From JAAOZP01 sp038848185 (GTDB taxonomy: Archaea; Thermoproteota; EX4484-205; JAAOZP01): 17,459 nt of DNA. Below, piece after piece: positions 6,882-13,767 of the stretch. A model generated the notes under the pieces. The model searched no databases. It saw only the letters and a list, made by a program, of their open reading frames with translations, and was not told the DNA's origin. Where the stretch lies: assembly GCA_038848185.1 (NCBI GenBank), contig JAWCNV010000025.1, positions 1 to 17,459 of the forward strand. The letters run 5' to 3'. Positions within the stretch are counted from its first letter, which is position 1. Every line of letters begins with the position of its first letter. The position numbers were made by a program, and so were the translations under genes.

Positions 6882-7436
6882 ATGAGGTCTAGGAGAAGAC
6901 TTGGAAAACTTGTTCGTTTGAAGAGGAGGGAGATGGAGAGGAAGCTTAGGGAAACTTTTCTAGTGGTTTTCTTAATGGGTGCTGGTGGAAATGGTTTGGA
7001 TGAGCGGAGGCTGATTAAGAAGGCTCTGGAAAAGAAAGGCGTTTTGGCTATAATAGCTGAAGACGATTTGCCGCAGGATGTTGCACCATCTTTAGTGGAG
7101 GAGTATGTGTTGGGAAACGGGGAAGTGGAGCTTGCTTTTATAAATGTGGATTCCTGGGGGTCTGCAGCGGAATTTGCCCAGTATCATAGGAACAAGCAAA
7201 TAGCGTCAAAGTTAAGGGTCCTTGTTGAAAACAAGTATCATCCGCTGTACGGGAGGTCTAGAAGTTATTTAACAGATCTTTACTTAACTCACTCAGCACT
7301 TTACGGTCATGTATATGCATATGGAAAGACGGCCCCTCAAACAAGCGTGTTCCCCTCGCCTATGAAACTAGTTATAAAGCTAGCGACAAGGTATAAGGAG
7401 TTGAAAGCATTAGGTAAAAAATATTTTATCAGGTAA
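6882..7436 (+). CDS. Rossmann-like protein, possibly nucleoside deoxyribosyltransferase/TIR-like
   Basis: The protein has 184 residues. After a very basic N terminus (1-24, Arg/Lys-rich) comes strand TFLVVFLMGAGG (25-36) with a Gly-rich loop, a helix with DERRLIKKALEKKG, strand VLAIIAEDD (54-62), then strand ELAFINVD (83-90) followed by SWGSAAEFAQ with E97. A Gly-rich first loop, a second strand ending in acidic residues, and a Glu in a 'GS..EF' turn at the start of a helix recall the nucleoside 2-deoxyribosyltransferase and TIR-like group, whose members cleave N-glycosidic bonds in nucleosides or NAD. I see the pattern but cannot prove the family. It stands next to a winged-helix regulator and two toxin-antitoxin pairs, so a defence or nucleotide-signalling role is possible. 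The basic N terminus might bind nucleic acid. Confidence 0.4.
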   Translation: MRSRRRLGKLVRLKRREMERKLRETFLVVFLMGAGGNGLDERRLIKKALEKKGVLAIIAEDDLPQDVAPSLVEEYVLGNGEVELAFINVDSWGSAAEFAQYHRNKQIASKLRVLVENKYHPLYGRSRSYLTDLYLTHSALYGHVYAYGKTAPQTSVFPSPMKLVIKLATRYKELKALGKKYFIR

Positions 7437-7439
7437 ACC

Positions 7440-7447
7440 TTTATATA
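7440..7447 (+). promoter_or_regulatory. TATA box for the winged-helix regulator
   Basis: TTTATATA is centred 25-26 bases ahead of the ATG at 7469, so the mRNA should begin at or next to the start codon. No Shine-Dalgarno site is seen, consistent with a leaderless transcript. Confidence 0.65.
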
Positions 7448-7468
7448 CCTTAGTGAGTAAAATCATAT

Positions 7469-7756
7469 ATGGGAAAGAGGGGGAAAAGCGAGCTGCGCCG
7501 GATGTTATTGAAGTATGGAGCACTGGATAATGAGCTGCGGCTAAAGGCTTTTCTAACCGTTGGGAAAAACCCCGGAATATCTTTCAACGAGCTTGCGAGG
7601 AAACTTAAGGTTGAGAAGGGTTTGCTTGCCTATCATCTTGGAGTTTTGAAATCTGCAAATCTCCTGAGTATGAACCCGCAGAGGGAAGGAAAGAAGTTCT
7701 CACATTACAGGATAACGAAGGAAGGCAGAGAGTTTTTAGAAAAAAGTTTTTCCTAA
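7469..7756 (+). CDS. ArsR-like winged-helix transcription regulator
   Basis: The 95 residues make a single winged helix-turn-helix domain. A helix (NELRLKAFLTVGKNPG) leads into ISFNELARKLKVEKGLLAYHLGVLK, where helix 2, the turn and the recognition helix are plain. A wing (PQREGKKFSHYRITKEGREF) and a short C-terminal helix follow. The 'L.YHL..L...GL' recognition pattern is typical of archaeal ArsR/MarR-type repressors. There are no Cys residues, so metal sensing of the ArsR kind is unlikely. It has its own promoter and lies 32 bases after the Rossmann-like gene; it may regulate that gene or itself. No effector domain is present. Confidence 0.8.
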   Translation: MGKRGKSELRRMLLKYGALDNELRLKAFLTVGKNPGISFNELARKLKVEKGLLAYHLGVLKSANLLSMNPQREGKKFSHYRITKEGREFLEKSFS

Positions 7757-7827
7757 TACAAAATATTGATCAACCTCCAATTTCTCAACCTTATATTTCT
7801 AATCTCGGATATCATGGTCTTTAAACG

Positions 7828-7837
7828 CTTAAATATT
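7828..7837 (+). promoter_or_regulatory. Promoter of the Nop5-fibrillarin operon
   Basis: CTTAAATATT with the purine-containing AAACG before it resembles a BRE/TATA pair. Transcription would start near 7857-7859, leaving a leader of about 8 bases before ATG 7866. No comparable box is placed correctly before the Nop5 gene, so the three following genes are probably one unit. Confidence 0.45.
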
Positions 7838-7865
7838 GTTTCACCATTATTATTCGGCGTAGCAG

Positions 7866-8072
7866 ATGCCTGCCGAGGACCATGAGAATCTTCACAGCGA
7901 CATGGATAGGATTCTCGAGATGATAATTCAGGCTAAGCTTCTCTACGCTGTAACGCCGAGGGTTCCGGAGTATATGAAAACCCTTCTCATAATCCGTCCC
8001 AAGAGTAATCCAAGGGGATACTCCCTACTGGTTAAGGAGACTTACGAGGCGTATAGGAGAAGCCGGGTCTAA
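7866..8072 (+). CDS. Small conserved-looking protein, unknown function
   Basis: This is a 68-residue protein with an acidic N terminus (PAEDHENLHSDMDR), an amphipathic helix (ILEMIIQAKLLYAVTPRVPEYM) and a basic C-terminal part with RPKSNPRGYSLLVKETYEAYRRSRV-like composition (ends RRSRV). There is no Cys, signal peptide or membrane span. I do not recognise a family. It lies 44 bases upstream of the Nop5 gene and probably shares its promoter, so a link to C/D ribonucleoprotein function or to translation is possible but not shown. Codon use resembles the operon that follows rather than the left-hand accessory region, which supports a real gene. Confidence 0.6.
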   Translation: MPAEDHENLHSDMDRILEMIIQAKLLYAVTPRVPEYMKTLLIIRPKSNPRGYSLLVKETYEAYRRSRV

Positions 8073-8116
8073 TCTTTTTACGGAAACATCTTCCAGAAAG
8101 GGTTAATACTTTCCTA

Positions 8117-9142
8117 ATGCTTAGCGGAAGCAGGTTGGAGGAGAGTTTAAGCCTGGTTGAGACTGCGGCTGGCCTAATTGTTTTAGAGGGCGATAGGGTT
8201 GAGCCTTATCTTTTCAAGAGTGTTGAGGAGGCCACCAAGTATTACACCGGTATTACGCCACAGAGTGTAGCATCTTTCCTGCGAAGGTGGAGGGGGAGGA
8301 GCATCATGGTTGAGAGGAGGAGTATTGTGAAAACGTTGCTATCCATGGGTTTAAAGCCTGTTGTCGAAGAGCCTTTAAAGAAGGCTGTTGAACTCAGGGC
8401 TGACGCTGCCAGTGTTTCAAAAATGCTTGGCTTAAGCATTGATGATTACAGGGGGTTCGCAGCAGGAGTCGCAACAAGGCTAGCTCAAGCAAGGATTGAG
8501 GAGCTTGCTAAAAGCAGGGACTTGGATATTGTTATCGCGATGCAGGCTTACGATGAGCTTGTCAAAATGCTCAACATACTTCAAGACAGGATAATGATAT
8601 GGGTTAAGGAGCGTGAGCCAAGCCTGCTGGAGGAGCATAAGGATGTGGAGAAGCTTGTTAAAAACATTGCTTCGCCAAACGGGCTTGAGCCCCCGTATAT
8701 CAGGAGGATGGCTGAACTCTACTTGAAGACGGGGGAGAGCAGGAACGCTGTTGAAGACTATATAAGCATGCTTATGGATGAGGCGGCACCGAACCTTAGC
8801 ACAGTCATCGGACCCCTGCTCGGCGCTAGACTAATCTCTAAGACAGGCTCACTCTCCAGGCTTGCCAGCCTACCTGCCTCAACCATACAGATACTGGGGG
8901 CGGAGAAAGCTCTCTTCAGAGCCTTAAGAAAGAAGGGTAGGCCTCCGAAACACGGTATAATTTTTCAGCACCCATGGGTCCACGGCTCCCCTAGGAAGAT
9001 AAGGGGTAAGGCTGCAAGGCTTCTGGCAAGCAGGATAGCGGTCGCAGCGAGGGTTGACTGTTTCTCAGGAAGATTCATAGGAGAGGAGTTGAAGAAGGAT
9101 GTTGAGAACAGGCTTAAGAGCCTGAAGGGAGGAGAGGACTAG
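8117..9142 (+). CDS. nop5: Nop5 (Nop56/58), C/D box sRNP scaffold protein
   Basis: Nop5 bridges the guide RNA with L7Ae and the methyltransferase fibrillarin in archaeal C/D box particles that 2'-O-methylate rRNA and tRNA. The 341 residues show an N-terminal fibrillarin-binding domain beginning SLVETAAGLIVLEG, a long coiled-coil region (about 110-190), and the NOP domain with APNLSTVIGPLLGARLI (224-240), SLPASTIQILGAEKALFRAL (251-270) and HGIIFQHPWV (279-288), the RNA- and L7Ae-contacting signature. The C-terminal tail is short, without the long Lys-rich extension of eukaryotic homologues. The fibrillarin gene starts in the stop codon (one-base overlap), so the partners are translated together, as is usual in archaea. 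Confidence 0.97.
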   Translation: MLSGSRLEESLSLVETAAGLIVLEGDRVEPYLFKSVEEATKYYTGITPQSVASFLRRWRGRSIMVERRSIVKTLLSMGLKPVVEEPLKKAVELRADAASVSKMLGLSIDDYRGFAAGVATRLAQARIEELAKSRDLDIVIAMQAYDELVKMLNILQDRIMIWVKEREPSLLEEHKDVEKLVKNIASPNGLEPPYIRRMAELYLKTGESRNAVEDYISMLMDEAAPNLSTVIGPLLGARLISKTGSLSRLASLPASTIQILGAEKALFRALRKKGRPPKHGIIFQHPWVHGSPRKIRGKAARLLASRIAVAARVDCFSGRFIGEELKKDVENRLKSLKGGED

Positions 9143-9822
9143 TGGCTAGAGAGGTTTTCAAAGGCGTTTATGAGGTTGAGGATGAGGAGGGAACCCACCT
9201 CGCGACAGTCAGCATCGCCCCTGGAACAGTTGTCTACGGTGAGAAGACAGTAAGTATTGAGGGTGTTGAATACAGGGTTTGGAACCCTTATAGGAGTAAG
9301 ATTGCGGCAGCAGTCTTGAAGGGTCTGCGAAGCTTCTTCATAGAGCCGGAGATGAGGATCCTTTATCTTGGAGCAGCCTCAGGCACCACCGTAAGCCATG
9401 TTTCAGACATAGTTGGGCCCAAGGGTGTTGTCTACGCGGTTGAGGTTGCCCACAGGCCTTTCAGAGATTTTCTTGAAAAGGTTTCCGCGAGGAGGAGGAA
9501 CGTGGTACCCATTCTCGCTGACGCAAGGCAGGTTTACGAATACGCTTGGCTCCTCGAGAAGGTTGACGCGGTTTACTGCGATATTGCTCAGCCGGATGAG
9601 GTTGAGATAGCGGTCAGGAACGCCGACACGTTTCTTAAGGAGAACGGGGTTCTCGCAATAGCTTTGAAGGCCAGTAGCGTAGACTCAACAAGGAAGCCTG
9701 GTGAAACATACAGGGTTGAAGAGGCGAGGCTGGAGGCCACTGGGAGATACAGGATTAAAGAGACTGTTGACCTTGAGCCTTTCGCAATGATGCATGAGCT
9801 GATAGTTTCAAGAAGAACCTAG
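9142..9822 (+). CDS. flpA: Fibrillarin-like rRNA/tRNA 2'-O-methyltransferase
   Basis: This is the catalytic subunit of the C/D box particle; it transfers a methyl group from S-adenosylmethionine to the ribose 2'-OH chosen by the guide RNA. The 226 residues match the archaeal length. NPYRSKIAAAVLKG (48-61) carries the first Lys of the K-D-K-H tetrad (K53); the SAM-binding loop is YLGAASGTTVSHVSD (75-89), with E101 on the next strand and D127. D147 (CDIAQP), K176 (ALKASS) and H218 (MMHEL) complete the tetrad. The start is GTG at 9142, sharing its first G with the Nop5 stop. The gene end overlaps the end of the convergent RNase HII gene by four bases. Confidence 0.97.
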   Translation: MAREVFKGVYEVEDEEGTHLATVSIAPGTVVYGEKTVSIEGVEYRVWNPYRSKIAAAVLKGLRSFFIEPEMRILYLGAASGTTVSHVSDIVGPKGVVYAVEVAHRPFRDFLEKVSARRRNVVPILADARQVYEYAWLLEKVDAVYCDIAQPDEVEIAVRNADTFLKENGVLAIALKASSVDSTRKPGETYRVEEARLEATGRYRIKETVDLEPFAMMHELIVSRRT

Positions 9823-10481
9823 AGGAAGCGGCTTAAACTATCCTGGTTCAAGCAGGCTCTTATTCTTCCCACGGTGCTCCAACTACTCCTTAAAATATTT
9901 TCCCCAGAGCCTGAGCGGAGAAGCTGTTCAACAAGCCTGACTGTGTCTGAGTCGCCTAAGTATCCTGAGCACTCCGGCAGCCCGGCTTTTCTGAGAAGCT
10001 TCTTAACAGCCTTATCTCTCTCAACCTTTGCTATTATGCTTGCAGCCCCAACCAGCGGGTTCGACTCATCCAGGTAGTTTCTCACTATAAGCCTGCCTTT
10101 GAATCCTGAAGCATGCTTCAGGATCATCACCCTGAATCTTTCACAATCCCTGTCTACTGAGTCAACATAGATTGTTCCGTGATGCTGCTTCCCCACGATG
10201 CTTCCTATCAGCATCGCCTCTATCTCGTTCAGGTTCACGCCTCTTCCTCTAAGCCGGTCTATGCGGCTGGCGCTTATCCTCCTAACCTCAACAATCCTAG
10301 CTATCCTCCTTATGCTTGAAGCCACCAGAATCCTTTTCCGTGGAGTAAGCTTCTTAGAGTCTTTAACACCTGCTTCAACAAGCCTAGGAACCTTCTTCTC
10401 CTCAACGCTCGTCATCGCTATCACCAAGGGGCCGATTATGCACCCCCTTCCAGCTTCGTCTACACCACCTATGAGAACCAT
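9819..10481 (-). CDS. rnhB: Ribonuclease HII
   Basis: The enzyme cuts the RNA strand of RNA-DNA hybrids, removing primers and misincorporated ribonucleotides. The 220 residues begin with the type 2 signature GGVDEAGRGCIIGPLVIA, with acidic residues D8 and E9. D107 lies in IYVDSVD, and D138 precedes the conserved VGAASIIAKVERD block (about 144-156). CSGYLGDSDT takes the place of the usual SGYPSDP substrate loop. The C-terminal helical part is present, so the protein is full length. The gene follows proS by six bases on the same strand and probably shares its transcript; the start at ATG 10481 agrees with family N termini. Confidence 0.97.
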   Translation of the reverse strand: MVLIGGVDEAGRGCIIGPLVIAMTSVEEKKVPRLVEAGVKDSKKLTPRKRILVASSIRRIARIVEVRRISASRIDRLRGRGVNLNEIEAMLIGSIVGKQHHGTIYVDSVDRDCERFRVMILKHASGFKGRLIVRNYLDESNPLVGAASIIAKVERDKAVKKLLRKAGLPECSGYLGDSDTVRLVEQLLRSGSGENILRSSWSTVGRIRACLNQDSLSRFL

Positions 10482-10487
10482 TTCAAC

Positions 10488-11945
10488 TCAGTACGACTTT
10501 GCGAAGTAAACGGTTTTTGAAGCAGGCCTGCCGCATCTGACGCAGCTTGAGGAAGCCTGCTCCTCCTCGAATGGTATGAGCCTTACGGATGCTCCTGTTT
10601 CACTCTTAATAGCGTCGTCACACTCCTTTGAGCCGCACCATGCTGCCTTCACCATCATCCCGTTTGAAACCATTTCCGAAAGCTCGCTCATCGCCCCAGC
10701 CCTACCGGTTTTCTCCATCATCATTCTCCTAGCCTTCTCATACAGGTTTCTCTGAATATCCTCCAGAAGCTTCTCAGCCTCATTCTCAAGCTCTGCGTCA
10801 ATTATTCTCACGCGTTTCAACTCGTCTCTCCTGAAGACTGTGAGCATGTTCTCCCTAAGATCTCTCGGGCCGATTTCGATCCTAAGGGGAACGCCTTTAA
10901 GCTCCCAATCGTTATACTTCCAGCCAGGCGTGTAGTCCTCCCTAAGATCCGCTTGAGCTGAGAAGCCTTTCTTCAAAAGCCTCTCCTCAACCTCCCGGCA
11001 TTTCGCGACAACGCTCTTCTTCTCCTCCTCGCTGTAGAATATTGGAATAATGATAATCTGGATCGGCGCTATCCTCGGGGGTAGGACAAGCCCCCTATCG
11101 TCCCCGTGAACCATTATTACCGCACCTATCAGCCTTGTTGAAACACCCCAAGAGGTCTGCCAAACATGATTGCTTGAACCATCCCTATCTAGGAAGGTTA
11201 TTTCGAAAGCCTTGGAGAAGTTCTGGCCTAGGAAGTGGGAGGTGCCTGCTTGAAGAGCCCGCCCGTCAGGCATCAATGCTTCAAGCGTGAAGGTTGATTC
11301 AGCTCCTGCAAACTTATCCCACTCAGTCTTAGAACCATCTATAACAGGTATGGCTAGAGAATCCTCGACGAACCTCTTGTAGATTTTAAGTATTTCAAGA
11401 GCCTGCTGCAACGCTTCCTCTCTTGTAGCGTGCGCCGTATGTCCCTCCTGCCACAGGAACTCCGTGTTCCTCAAGAAGGGTTTCGTAGACTTTATCTCCC
11501 ACCTTACGATGTTGCACCACTGGTTAAGCTTAAGCGGAAGGTCTCTCCAGCTCCTTATCCATTTAGCATACATCTCGTACATCACTGTCTCCGAGGTCGG
11601 CCTTATGGCAAGCCTCTCTGAAAGAGGCTCATCGCCGCCATGCGTAACCCAGGCAACCTCTACCGTGAACCCTTTGAAGTGTTCAGCCTCCTTCCTTAGA
11701 AGCCTCTCCGGTATGAGGAGTGGGAAGTAGACGTTTCTAACACCGATCTTCTTAAACTCTGTGTCAAGTATGCTGATAACCCTCTCCCAAATGGCGTAGG
11801 CAAGCTCCCTGAAAACTATGCAGCCGTGGACTGGAGCATAGTCTGCGAGACCAGACTTTGTTACAACCTGGCTGTACCATTCCGAGAAATCCTCGTTCTT
11901 CCTAACGGTTAAGCCGGTTTCCTCTTTTTCAACCGTCAAGCCCAT
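10488..11945 (-). CDS. proS: Prolyl-tRNA synthetase, archaeal/eukaryotic type
   Basis: This enzyme charges tRNA-Pro with proline. The 485 residues begin with the short form of the class II core (NEDFSEWYSQVVTKSGLADY) without the bacterial editing insertion. TSETVMYEMYAKWIRSWRDL and NQWCNIVRWE (motif 2), PFLRNTEFLWQEGHTAH, AGTSHFLGQNFSKAFEI and the motif 3 region SWGVSTRLIGAVIMVHGDDRG are all present. An anticodon-binding domain follows, then the C-terminal zinc-type domain with the Cys pairs WCGSKEC and SSCVRCGRP, ending in the characteristic YFAKSY with a terminal Tyr. The start at ATG 11945 fits a TATA box 24-25 bases upstream. The gene is divergent from S26e and followed closely by rnhB. 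Confidence 0.98.
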   Translation of the reverse strand: MGLTVEKEETGLTVRKNEDFSEWYSQVVTKSGLADYAPVHGCIVFRELAYAIWERVISILDTEFKKIGVRNVYFPLLIPERLLRKEAEHFKGFTVEVAWVTHGGDEPLSERLAIRPTSETVMYEMYAKWIRSWRDLPLKLNQWCNIVRWEIKSTKPFLRNTEFLWQEGHTAHATREEALQQALEILKIYKRFVEDSLAIPVIDGSKTEWDKFAGAESTFTLEALMPDGRALQAGTSHFLGQNFSKAFEITFLDRDGSSNHVWQTSWGVSTRLIGAVIMVHGDDRGLVLPPRIAPIQIIIIPIFYSEEEKKSVVAKCREVEERLLKKGFSAQADLREDYTPGWKYNDWELKGVPLRIEIGPRDLRENMLTVFRRDELKRVRIIDAELENEAEKLLEDIQRNLYEKARRMMMEKTGRAGAMSELSEMVSNGMMVKAAWCGSKECDDAIKSETGASVRLIPFEEEQASSSCVRCGRPASKTVYFAKSY

Positions 11946-11963
11946 TGGCTTCAGCCGCAGAGT

Positions 11964-11974
11964 CTTTTTAAAAG
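11964..11974 (-). promoter_or_regulatory. TATA box of proS-rnhB
   Basis: CTTTTAAAAAG on the minus strand is centred about 24-25 bases ahead of the proS ATG at 11945, which predicts a leaderless mRNA. It lies back to back with the S26e promoter in a spacer of only 83 bases. Confidence 0.6.
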
Positions 11975-11993
11975 ATTATGGCCCTGAAAAAGC

Positions 11994-12002
11994 TAAATAT
12001 TA
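11994..12002 (+). promoter_or_regulatory. TATA box of the S26e operon
   Basis: TAAATATTA, preceded by the purine-rich GAAAAAGC, is centred about 31 bases before ATG 12029; the leader would be roughly 5 bases. A second AT-rich element, TATAATT at 12010-12016, is too close to the start to be the TATA box. Confidence 0.5.
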
Positions 12003-12028
12003 GGCTTGTATAATTGTAAAAATGAAAT

Positions 12029-12307
12029 ATGGGTAAGAAAAGGAAGTCTAGGGGCAGGTCTAAAGGGGGGAAAGGCAGGTCCGAGTACGTCAGCTGTACG
12101 AATTGCGGCAGCAGGGTTCCAATAGATAAGGCTATAAAGTCCTCTAAAAGGGTCTCCTACGTGGACCCCATGCTAGCCAGGGAGCTTAAGAAATCCGGAA
12201 CCTTCCTGCCAAGGGTCAGCATCACAAGATACTACTGTGTTTCATGCGCGATTCACGCTGGGATAGTTAAGGTAAGGTCTAGGGAGGAGAGGCTGGAGGG
12301 AGACTAA
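12029..12307 (+). CDS. rps26e: Ribosomal protein S26e (eS26)
   Basis: eS26 is a zinc-binding protein of the small ribosomal subunit near the mRNA exit site, found in TACK archaea and eukaryotes. The 92 residues have a Lys/Arg/Gly-rich N terminus (GKKRKSRGRSKGG), then VSCTNCGSRVPIDKAIK with C23 and C26, and YYCVSCAIHAGIVKVRS with C70, C73 and H76, matching the eS26 pattern 'CxNC...VPKDKAIK...YCVSCAIH'. Length is close to that of other archaeal eS26 proteins. The stop codon TAA shares its last A with the ATG of the PadR-type gene, so the two are translationally linked. Confidence 0.95.
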   Translation: MGKKRKSRGRSKGGKGRSEYVSCTNCGSRVPIDKAIKSSKRVSYVDPMLARELKKSGTFLPRVSITRYYCVSCAIHAGIVKVRSREERLEGD

Positions 12308-12678
12308 TGGCTTACGAGAGGCTTGTTGAGAAGCTTACTAAGGAGAACCTTTGGCTCTACATACTGACGATGCTGAGGGAGAAACCTATGTACGGCTACG
12401 AAATTGCTGGCAGACTTAGGACCGAGTTCAGCATACCTATAGCGACGATAACAGCCTACGTTGTGCTCTACAAGATGGAGAGGGAGGGGCTGGTTGAGAG
12501 GGTTACGGAGCATCCTGAGGCGGGGGGAAGCAGGGTTAACGTGAGGAAAGTCTACTACAGGCAGACGGATAAGGGTAGGGAACTGCTTGGGAAAGGCATA
12601 GAGTATCTTAGGAGTAGGCTCCAACTCCTGGAGGGGGCTAGGCAGAGTGGTTCTGGGGAGCCTGAGAAGAAAGAGTGA
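12307..12678 (+). CDS. PadR-family transcription regulator
   Basis: The 123 residues show the PadR winged helix: NLWLYILTMLREKPMYGYEI, with the family's 'L..L....MYGYEI' helix, a second helix and recognition helix around SIPIATITAYVVLYKMEREG, a wing with VNVRKVYYRQTDKGRELL, and a C-terminal dimerisation helix. PadR proteins are ligand- or stress-responsive repressors; the ligand here is unknown. The start overlaps the S26e stop by one base. The end overlaps the start of the phosphatidyltransferase gene by 32 bases, counting the copy left of the assembly gap. Coupling of a regulator to a ribosomal gene and a lipid gene may reflect growth control. Confidence 0.9.
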   Translation: MAYERLVEKLTKENLWLYILTMLREKPMYGYEIAGRLRTEFSIPIATITAYVVLYKMEREGLVERVTEHPEAGGSRVNVRKVYYRQTDKGRELLGKGIEYLRSRLQLLEGARQSGSGEPEKKE

Positions 12679-12732
12679 GAAAGCCTTCTCAAGGCTTGGG
12701 AGACTGCTCTCCCCGATAATAACCCCCAGCGG
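12602..12732 (+). repeat. First copy of a 131-bp exact duplication at a contig end
   Basis: This stretch is identical to 12829-12959 and ends exactly where the run of Ns begins. It contains the end of the PadR gene and the first 86 bases of the phosphatidyltransferase gene (from GTG 12647). It is best read as the right end of one contig. Confidence 0.95.
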
Positions 12733-12828
12733 NNNNNNNNNNNNNNNNNNNNNNNNNNNNNNNNNNNNNNNNNNNNNNNNNNNNNNNNNNNNNNNNNNNN
12801 NNNNNNNNNNNNNNNNNNNNNNNNNNNN
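12733..12828. other. Assembly gap of 96 Ns
   Basis: This is a scaffold gap of unknown bases. Because both flanks end in the same 131 bases, the true gap is probably zero or negative: removing 12733-12959 joins the PadR gene to the phosphatidyltransferase gene in a natural overlapping arrangement. Confidence 0.95.
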
Positions 12829-12959
12829 AGTATCTTAGGAGTAGGCTCCAACTCCTGGAGGGGGCTAGGCAGAGTGGTTCTGGGGAGCCTGAGAAGAAAG
12901 AGTGAGAAAGCCTTCTCAAGGCTTGGGAGACTGCTCTCCCCGATAATAACCCCCAGCGG
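12829..12959 (+). repeat. Second copy of the 131-bp duplication at a contig start
   Basis: This stretch is identical to 12602-12732 and begins directly after the Ns. It repeats the last 77 bases of the PadR gene (to its TGA at 12903-12905) and the first 86 bases of the phosphatidyltransferase gene. The apparent second PadR tail is therefore not a separate gene. Confidence 0.95.
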
Positions 12960-13479
12960 GCTGACCGTACTTGGATTACTATCCTCCATAATCGCAACCC
13001 TCCTATACTCCTACAGGCATCTTTTCTGGGCGGGTGTCGCAATACTCTTCTCAGGGCTCTTCGATGTTCTCGACGGGGTTGTTGCAAGAATAAGCAACAG
13101 GTCAAGCGGCTTCGGCGGAACCTTGGATGCGCTGGTGGACAGGTATACTGAGTTCTTCTACGTGCTTGGCCCAGCTTTAGGAGGCTATGTTGACTGGCCT
13201 CTAGCGTACGTGGCGATGTTCAGCGTCATCGCGTCGAGCTACGTTAGGGCCCGGGCGGAGAGCGTTGGCGGAATGAAGGATGCTTCAGTCGGAGTCTTGG
13301 AGAGGGTTGAGAAAATAATCATAATCTCCGCCGCAACCTTCCTCAACCCCTTCATAGATGGGATAATAAGGTTCTCCATGATTCTTGTGATAGTGCTAGG
13401 CCAGATAACGGTGCTTCAAAGGCTTTACGCAACCTGGAAGTTCTGGAGCTCTAAGAAGACTGTTCAAGCACTCATTTAA
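12874..13479 (+). CDS. CDP-alcohol phosphatidyltransferase, probably archaetidylinositol phosphate synthase
   Basis: This membrane enzyme of polar lipid synthesis joins a CDP-activated archaeal diether lipid to an alcohol such as inositol phosphate. The 201 residues carry the family motif in full: D67-G68-xx-A71-R72-x8-G81-x3-D85-x3-D89 (DGVVAR through GGTLDALVDR), preceded by D64. Hydrophobic segments at about 29-46, 50-66, 92-110, 112-128, 145-165 and 169-188 give the expected six spans. FGGTLDALVDRYTEF resembles archaeal inositol-phosphate enzymes, but the alcohol cannot be fixed by eye. The start is GTG 12874, or 12647 in the left copy, overlapping the PadR gene by 32 bases in another frame; no later in-frame start keeps the N-terminal helix. 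Confidence 0.9.
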   Translation: MVLGSLRRKSEKAFSRLGRLLSPIITPSGLTVLGLLSSIIATLLYSYRHLFWAGVAILFSGLFDVLDGVVARISNRSSGFGGTLDALVDRYTEFFYVLGPALGGYVDWPLAYVAMFSVIASSYVRARAESVGGMKDASVGVLERVEKIIIISAATFLNPFIDGIIRFSMILVIVLGQITVLQRLYATWKFWSSKKTVQALI

Positions 13480-13488
13480 GAAAGGTTG

Positions 13489-13526
13489 AAACCTTCTAAG
13501 CTTCCTCCTAAGACTTGAGAAGGTTT
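13489..13526. repeat. Inverted repeat between the lipid gene and the next operon
   Basis: AAACCTTCT (13489-13497) pairs perfectly with AGAAGGTTT (13518-13526) across 20 bases; with a one-base bulge the stem gains AAG/CTT. The right arm runs into the TTTTTATAA of the next promoter. It may be a transcription end for the S26e unit or an operator for the ThrRS unit. Confidence 0.5.
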
Positions 13527-13532
13527 TTATAA
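13524..13532 (+). promoter_or_regulatory. TATA box of the zinc-protein/thrS operon
   Basis: TTTTTATAA is centred about 30 bases before the TTG start at 13558, giving a nearly leaderless mRNA. Its first bases are shared with the inverted repeat at 13489-13526, so a protein bound there would cover the promoter. Confidence 0.55.
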
Positions 13533-13557
13533 GCGTTGAGAAGAGATTAAAAAGGGT

Positions 13558-13767
13558 TTGGGCAGAGTCGACAAGGGTGTTAAATGCAGCGTAGACGGCT
13601 GCCAGGCTGAGGCGGTTAGGTCAATCGCCTTTAAGAGGGCTAGTGAAGCAGGGCTTAGGCTTGGGAGAGAGGCGAGGAGAGCCTATCTTTGCGATGTGCA
13701 TTACAAGGAGTTTAAGAAGGCGAGGAGAGACACGGATAAGATTGAGAGAATGAGGTGGAAGCCTTGA
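13558..13767 (+). CDS. Small zinc-binding protein upstream of thrS
   Basis: The 69 residues start at TTG 13558, close to the expected transcription start. VKCSVDGCQAEAVRSI supplies C10 and C15 and AYLCDVHYKEFKK supplies C45 and H48, a C-x4-C...C-x2-H arrangement that should hold one zinc ion; the remainder is basic. I do not recognise a named family, though short archaeal proteins of this kind occur beside translation genes. The coding end overlaps the ThrRS gene, so the two are coexpressed. Binding of RNA or the ribosome is a reasonable guess from charge and context only. Confidence 0.75.
   Translation: MGRVDKGVKCSVDGCQAEAVRSIAFKRASEAGLRLGREARRAYLCDVHYKEFKKARRDTDKIERMRWKP

Noticed and set aside
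12829..12905. Apparent second end of a PadR gene
   Set aside because: It is identical to the first copy and starts at the N run, so it is an assembly duplicate.
12602..12959. Genuine tandem duplication or transposon target repeat
   Set aside because: The copies end exactly at the Ns, and merging them restores two overlapping intact genes; a biological duplication would not need to stop at contig ends.
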